Source of the DNA: Clostridia bacterium
GTDB lineage: Bacteria > Bacillota > Clostridia > Oscillospirales > CAG-272
Length of the DNA: 7,615 bases
Direction: 5' to 3'
Assembly (NCBI GenBank): GCA_017382615.1
Contig: JAFNZX010000084.1
Span: 1-7,615, forward strand
Below the pieces are notes generated by a model. The model had not been told where the DNA came from. It did not search any database and worked only from the letters and a program-made list of their open reading frames with translations. The position numbers and the translations under genes were made by a program. Below, piece by piece: positions 4,534 through 7,615 of the stretch. Within the stretch, counting starts at the first letter, position 1; every line of letters begins with the position of its first letter.

Positions 4534-5754
4534 TTATTTTACGTATGTATTGTACAGACTTGCGTGATCGTCCATATAGGCAAGCTGACCGGATGCAAAT
4601 CCCGTTACGCAGACGTAGGCGTTTCCGTCCTTATCCACAATGTAGGACACAAGGCAGGACTTCGCCTGCGTCTCCAAGCCGGTTTTTGCTGCCACGATGG
4701 GCACTTGCGAAGCATACGTGGGGTATCTCTCCAAAGCATCGGCAAGATAGCTATGGGAGAAATAGAAGGTGTAGGTTGCGGGCTGTCCGTTCTTGAGATA
4801 GTGCCCCGTTGCATTATACCGCTCGGTAGACATGATCTTGGCGCACAGCTCGTTTTGCATAGCGTAGCGCATAATGGCAGCCATTTCACGCACGGTGGTA
4901 TAGTGTTCGTCATCATGCAAGCCGTGCGGGTTGACGAAATGCGTATTCGTAAGCCCCAGCTCCTGCGCCTTTTGGTTCATCAGCTCCACAAACGCCTGCT
5001 CCGAGCCTGCGACGTATTTCGCCATCTCAATGCAAGCCACACCGTCACTTTCCAGCGCAATGGCGTACAGCATGGATTCCACCGTCAGCTCGTCCCCTGC
5101 GTATTCCTTGGGAGAAAGCATGCCTGACGAATTCTTCTTGCGCATCTCCTCCTGCACCTCGGACGTGATCTTGACCATATCCTGCAGGCTTTTCTCGTGC
5201 GGCAAATGCTCCACGATCACAAGCAGCGTCATCACCTTGGTCATAGACGCAGGATACATACGCGCGTCCGCTTGCTCGGCGGCAAGCACGCTGCCGTCGG
5301 CTGCGTTAACCAAAATGGCGTATTTGGAATTGGTCGTGTCGTCCGCTACGGCTGCACCGCTGCCCACGGGCAGCGCGTCCCCTGCAAGCGTATTGCCCGC
5401 GAAGGGGTAGGTTGCCAGAGGATCCTCAATGATCCCGCCGGGAGTTTGCTCCGGCACCTCCACAGGCGAAAACAAACCCATAATCCCCGCCCAGATGCTT
5501 TCAAAAAAGCCGGGCTTTTCCTGGGAGGGCTGGTTTTGATCCCCGGTCACGTTCTCAGACCAGTTATTTCCGGGCGTCTGCTGCCCGATGGGCGGTGTAT
5601 CGTTTTGATCGATGATAGATTTGACGATCTGCGCACCGAAAAACAGTCCCATCACCACAATCAGCAGCGCCGCCAGAATAACGGCAAGAAATACAAGCTG
5701 CCGCATTTCGGGCCCCGTATTGGGCGTTTTATTCTGTGGATTACGTTGATTCAT
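4534..5754 (-). CDS. D-Ala-D-Ala carboxypeptidase-like serine peptidase (S11 family), membrane-anchored at the N terminus
   Basis: The ATG at 5754 has GAGG six bases upstream and gives 406 aa; an upstream TTG in frame is not needed. A membrane helix lies at about 20-45 (uncleaved anchor), followed by a Gln/Pro/Asn-rich linker to about 140. The peptidase S11 (PF00768) domain follows from about 142. It has the SxxK motif in PASMTKVMT (Ser170 acyl nucleophile, Lys173), LTVESMLYAIALESDG where SxN is expected, AGSEQAFVELMNQKAQELG, the NPHGL motif (275-279), and KTG at 357-359. These enzymes trim the terminal D-Ala from peptidoglycan stem peptides outside the membrane. The SxN Asn is replaced by Gly (Ser236-Asp237-Gly238), so activity could be altered. 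There is no obvious C-terminal amphipathic anchor, matching the N-terminal one. It is expressed from a perfect consensus promoter as a single gene. Confidence 0.92.
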   Translation of the reverse strand: MNQRNPQNKTPNTGPEMRQLVFLAVILAALLIVVMGLFFGAQIVKSIIDQNDTPPIGQQTPGNNWSENVTGDQNQPSQEKPGFFESIWAGIMGLFSPVEVPEQTPGGIIEDPLATYPFAGNTLAGDALPVGSGAAVADDTTNSKYAILVNAADGSVLAAEQADARMYPASMTKVMTLLVIVEHLPHEKSLQDMVKITSEVQEEMRKKNSSGMLSPKEYAGDELTVESMLYAIALESDGVACIEMAKYVAGSEQAFVELMNQKAQELGLTNTHFVNPHGLHDDEHYTTVREMAAIMRYAMQNELCAKIMSTERYNATGHYLKNGQPATYTFYFSHSYLADALERYPTYASQVPIVAAKTGLETQAKSCLVSYIVDKDGNAYVCVTGFASGQLAYMDDHASLYNTYVK

Positions 5755-5787
5755 ATATATCCTCGCATGATACAATTCTTATATGCT

Positions 5788-5816
5788 ATTATATCATAAA
5801 AGCCCCCGTATGTCAA
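5788..5816 (-). promoter_or_regulatory. Perfect consensus sigma-A promoter of the carboxypeptidase gene
   Basis: On the minus strand TTGACA (5816-5811) and TATAAT (5793-5788) are separated by exactly 17 bases. Both hexamers match the housekeeping consensus at all positions. Transcription should start near 5781, giving a leader of about 27 bases with the GAGG ribosome site. This predicts strong constitutive expression. Confidence 0.93.
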
Positions 5817-5827
5817 GAAAAAGGAAC

Positions 5828-5864
5828 AAAAAAGAAAACTCCGCGCATCTTGCGCGGAGTTTTC
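5828..5864 (-). terminator. Intrinsic terminator of secG
   Basis: A 13-bp perfect stem, GAAAACTCCGCGC (5834-5846) with GCGCGGAGTTTTC (5852-5864) and a 5-base loop, is followed on the minus strand by TTTTTT (5833-5828). It begins 16 bases after the secG stop and ends 11 bases before the -35 of the carboxypeptidase promoter, cleanly separating the two units. Confidence 0.93.
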
Positions 5865-5880
5865 TTACCCAGCCGTGGTT

Positions 5881-6204
5881 TTAAGCCAAGTTATACCAGT
5901 TGATCAGCACGTACAATGCGACGACGATCACAACGAACAGTGCAGAACCGATAATGGTCAGCTTAGAGAACAGCTTATCCATGGTGTTGCCCTTGGTCTT
6001 GCCAAAGAAGGTGTCAGCACCGCCGGCAATTGCACCGGACAGCTTGTGATCCTTCGAGGACTGCATCAGAACTGCAACAACCAGACCGATAGAGAGCAGG
6101 ATCAGGACGATGGACAGTGCGAAAACAACGCCGCCAACAAACTCTGCAGAGGCTGCGCCGTCCGTTCCCTTCCAACCGCTGATAGCAATCAAAAAATCCT
6201 TCAT
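5881..6204 (-). CDS. secG: SecG, preprotein translocase subunit
   Basis: The ATG at 6204 has GGAGG nine bases upstream; 107 aa, slightly long for Firmicutes SecG. The N terminus is a short extension (MKDFLIAISGWKGTDGAASA). Helix 1 is at about 24-46 and helix 2 at about 84-102. The loop between them carries the family signature: VLMQSSKDHKLSGAIAGG (45-62), DTFFGKTKGNTMDKLFSKLT (64-83). SecG is the small subunit of the SecYEG protein-conducting channel and assists SecA-driven export. The gene is monocistronic here, with its own sigma-A promoter and a strong terminator. In many Firmicutes rnr and smpB follow secG; that linkage is absent here. Confidence 0.95.
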   Translation of the reverse strand: MKDFLIAISGWKGTDGAASAEFVGGVVFALSIVLILLSIGLVVAVLMQSSKDHKLSGAIAGGADTFFGKTKGNTMDKLFSKLTIIGSALFVVIVVALYVLINWYNLA

Positions 6205-6277
6205 TGTATATATCCTCCGTTTCAAATCATCCTACGATACGGGAATCTCCCGTGCCTTTCGGCTGTCATACCATGGT

Positions 6278-6306
6278 ATTATATCACATATCATTTCAAA
6301 TTGCAA
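6278..6306 (-). promoter_or_regulatory. Sigma-A promoter of secG with palindrome at the start site
   Basis: On the minus strand TTGCAA (6306-6301) and TATAAT (6283-6278) are 17 bases apart. The perfect 12-bp palindrome ATACCATGGTAT (6268-6279) overlaps the end of the -10 and the expected start near 6271. The leader of about 67 bases contains a small perfect hairpin, ACGGGA/TCCCGT (6239-6253), ahead of the GGAGG ribosome site. Confidence 0.85.
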
Positions 6307-6313
6307 TAGGATT
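6302..6313 (-). repeat. Shared -35-region element, secG copy
   Basis: The minus-strand sequence AATCCTATTGCA reappears on the plus strand at 6391-6402. In both places its last bases form the start of the -35 hexamer (TTGCAA or TTGCAT) of a promoter with a 17-base spacer. It may be a shared operator or a duplicated promoter segment. Confidence 0.7.
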
Positions 6314-6317
6314 ACGG

Positions 6318-6335
6318 AAAATTTTTATAAAAAAT
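6318..6335. repeat. 18-bp AT-rich repeat upstream of the secG promoter (copy 2 of 2)
   Basis: Identical to 3689-3706 (AAAATTTTTATAAAAAAT). On the minus strand it ends 11 bases upstream of the secG -35, nearly the same distance as the first copy from the ECF promoter. UP-element function is the simplest reading. Confidence 0.45.
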
Positions 6336-6390
6336 CGCATCTTTTCAAAAAAAACATGTTAAGCCTGCAAAGTGTTGGCAACCTTGCCTA

Positions 6391-6402
6391 AATCCTATTG
6401 CA
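6391..6402 (+). repeat. Shared -35-region element, plus-strand copy
   Basis: The plus-strand sequence AATCCTATTGCA is the inverted copy of 6302-6313 and places TTGCAT as the -35 of the promoter for the 335-aa protein. With its partner it makes the divergent region nearly mirror-symmetric. Confidence 0.7.
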
Positions 6403-6426
6403 TTTTCTGCGTTTTTATGGTACAAT
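6398..6426 (+). promoter_or_regulatory. Sigma-A promoter of the secreted-protein operon
   Basis: TTGCAT (6398-6403), a 17-base spacer and TACAAT (6421-6426) form a moderate housekeeping promoter with a start near 6433. Inverted half-sites ATGGTA (6417-6422) and TACCAT (6429-6434) flank the -10 with a 6-base centre. The same half-site sequences form the palindrome at the secG start. Confidence 0.75.
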
Positions 6427-6480
6427 CATACCATCCGAATAAAAGCATTTCCCTTCTCTTAACATGAAAGGAGCTCGAAA

Positions 6481-7488
6481 ATGAAAAAAAAGCTTTGTTT
6501 TTTGCTCTCGGCACTGCTGCTCTTGTGCTTTGGCACGGCTCATGCAGCATATGCTGACGATGAGAATGCCGCAGAGCAATACCCCTGCACCTTTGCATAT
6601 GACTTTACCGCCGACATCCCCGACGTGGTTGCGCACTACGGGCTTACGGAATTGATGATGGTAGAGATCTCCCCTGCCGCAACCGATGGCTACGTGACCT
6701 TTACCGCTACGGGCGACGACCCCTACTTTAAATTTGGCGACGCACACGCCCCCCGGGGCACGGGTGAAGAGCTTGCCTGGGTGGTGATCAAGTACCGCAC
6801 CACTGCCAAAATTGGCAAGGGAGAATTTTTCACCAACCGCTCGGGCGGTGCGCATTGGGGAGACGCAGGCACGCACGTGGATTGGAGCTACAATACCGAC
6901 GGCGAATGGCACGCAGCCGTCATTGACTGCTCCTCGGCATGGGGCAAGGCGAAAAACGAAACGCTGTACGCCTTCCGCTTTGACCCGCTTGCCTCGGGTG
7001 CAAAGGCAGGCGACAGCATTGACGTTGCCTTTATTCGCTTTTACGCAGGCGAGGACGAAGCGCGCGCCTTTGCAGCTTTGATTGATCCCACGCTCAAGCC
7101 CAAGGTCACCACGTATAAAATCGACTTCGTAGTGGAGGGGAAAGTCATCCTGAGTACTACCTATACCGACGACGGCGCACCCTTCTTTGCGCCCGGCGTG
7201 CCCGAGATTCCCGGAAAGAGCGGCGCATGGGAGCCCTACTCCTTGGAAAAGGGCGGCGATTTGGTGGTCCACGCCGTTTATACGGACGTATGGGAAGAAC
7301 CACAGCTACCCGACGTTGCTCCTCCGGAGTCAACGCAAGAGTCCACCACCGAGACCACGGGATCGACGCAAGACGCAACCGCTGACACCGCCACAAAAGA
7401 GGGCTGCGGTGCAGCACTTTCCGCATTCCCCCTCCTGCTGCTCTGTGCTTTGCCCGTCATACGCAAAAGAAAGGAGAACGCTGTATGA
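6481..7488 (+). CDS. Secreted surface protein with beta-rich domains and a Cys-containing C-terminal anchor
   Basis: The ATG at 6481 follows AAAGGAG by 7 bases; 335 aa. Residues 1-25 are a signal peptide (MKKK, hydrophobic core, likely cleavage after AHA or AYA). Residues about 36-200 look like a beta-sandwich or carbohydrate-binding-like module, with many aromatic and alternating residues (WVVIKYRTT, GEWHAAVIDCSS, LYAFRFDPL) and ending IDVAFIRFYAGEDEARAF. Residues about 210-268 resemble an InlB/Ig-like repeat (TYKIDFVVEGKVILSTTYTDDG ... AVYTD). A Ser/Thr/Glu linker spans 283-305. The end is tripartite: GCG (308-310), a hydrophobic stretch to about 327, then RKRK. This resembles a sorting or membrane-anchor signal but has no LPXTG. 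No catalytic motif was seen; binding of a carbohydrate or surface ligand is a guess. It is translationally coupled to the following lipoprotein gene. Confidence 0.85.
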   Translation: MKKKLCFLLSALLLLCFGTAHAAYADDENAAEQYPCTFAYDFTADIPDVVAHYGLTELMMVEISPAATDGYVTFTATGDDPYFKFGDAHAPRGTGEELAWVVIKYRTTAKIGKGEFFTNRSGGAHWGDAGTHVDWSYNTDGEWHAAVIDCSSAWGKAKNETLYAFRFDPLASGAKAGDSIDVAFIRFYAGEDEARAFAALIDPTLKPKVTTYKIDFVVEGKVILSTTYTDDGAPFFAPGVPEIPGKSGAWEPYSLEKGGDLVVHAVYTDVWEEPQLPDVAPPESTQESTTETTGSTQDATADTATKEGCGAALSAFPLLLLCALPVIRKRKENAV

Positions 7489-7615
7489 AACGCTTAGCAA
7501 TCTGTACTCTCGCAGTTTTGATGCTGCTTGGCACGCACACAGCCTGCTCCACGTCAAGTACCTCCCCCGAGCAATCAACCCAGGCACAAACCGTTGCCCC
7601 GGATACGCCAAACGC
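7485..7615 (+). CDS. Lipoprotein (N-terminal part; runs off the window)
   Basis: The ATG at 7485 overlaps the preceding stop as ATGA, and AAAGGAG lies about 9 bases upstream, so translation is coupled to the 335-aa protein. The first 43 residues are a typical lipoprotein leader: MKRLAICTLAVLMLLGTHTAC with the lipidated Cys21, followed by a Ser/Thr/Gln/Pro-rich spacer (STSSTSPEQSTQAQTVAP). The functional domain is outside the window, so the product cannot be named. Shared transcription with a secreted protein suggests that the two work together on the cell surface. Confidence 0.85.
   Translation, partial: MKRLAICTLAVLMLLGTHTACSTSSTSPEQSTQAQTVAPDTPN

Noticed and set aside
6205..6277. Riboswitch in the secG leader
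   Set aside because: Only a 6-bp hairpin (6239-6253) was found in about 67 bases; there is no aptamer-like architecture.
6415..7272. Long minus-strand open frame (285 codons) opposite the secreted-protein gene
   Set aside because: The plus-strand gene has a promoter, ribosome site, signal peptide and C-terminal anchor; the antisense product shows no coherent features.

Overview
The window reads as a chromosomal segment of a low-to-mid GC Gram-positive bacterium, most likely a gut-type member of class Clostridia. The reasons are strong AGGAGG-type ribosome sites, near-consensus sigma-A promoters, a Clostridia-style ECF sigma/anti-sigma pair, a PF12671-type amidase, a Firmicutes-type SecG, and dense small intergenic palindromes. 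Taxonomy is inference; there is no rRNA or other marker gene.

Layout. Positions 1-3621 are a leftward (minus) block. It starts with an ECF sigma factor (3621-3073), translationally coupled to a one-TM anti-sigma-like protein (3076-2459). A lipoprotein of the YfbK/von Willebrand A family follows (2411-909), then a 148-aa four-helix membrane protein (846-400). A short hydrophobic gene remnant (about 290-189) comes next, and last a second copy of the membrane-protein family (184 leftward, cut by the window edge). An ECF-type promoter, probably autoregulated, lies at 3678-3652. The block looks like a cell-envelope sensing or stress module: sigma, its membrane-bound inhibitor, a metal-binding surface lipoprotein and small membrane proteins.

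Positions 3708-3853 hold the most unusual DNA in the window. Five consecutive short hairpins, each with a different stem, are separated by the same linker ATATCAC(T). A sixth hairpin, followed by a T tract on the minus strand, ends the series and probably works as a terminator. The last hairpin on the right forms the 3' end of the amidase gene, and the linker supplies its stop codon.

Positions 3830-6204 are also leftward, in three transcription units. These are secG (6204-5881) with its own promoter and terminator, a class S11 D-Ala-D-Ala carboxypeptidase-like protein (5754-4534) with a perfect consensus promoter and a terminator, and a PF12671 amidase-domain protein (4444-3830). The SD of the amidase gene can be locked in a hairpin on read-through transcripts.

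Positions 6205-6480 are a divergent promoter region. The secG promoter (minus) and the promoter of the next gene (plus) are near mirror images and share a 12-bp element at the -35. Rightward genes follow: a 335-aa secreted, probably surface-anchored protein with a Cys-containing C-terminal anchor (6481-7488), overlapping by ATGA with the start of a lipoprotein gene (7485 onward, cut by the window edge).

Except for the array and the regulatory hairpins, gene content is ordinary housekeeping and envelope biology. No mobile element, CRISPR, tRNA or rRNA was seen.
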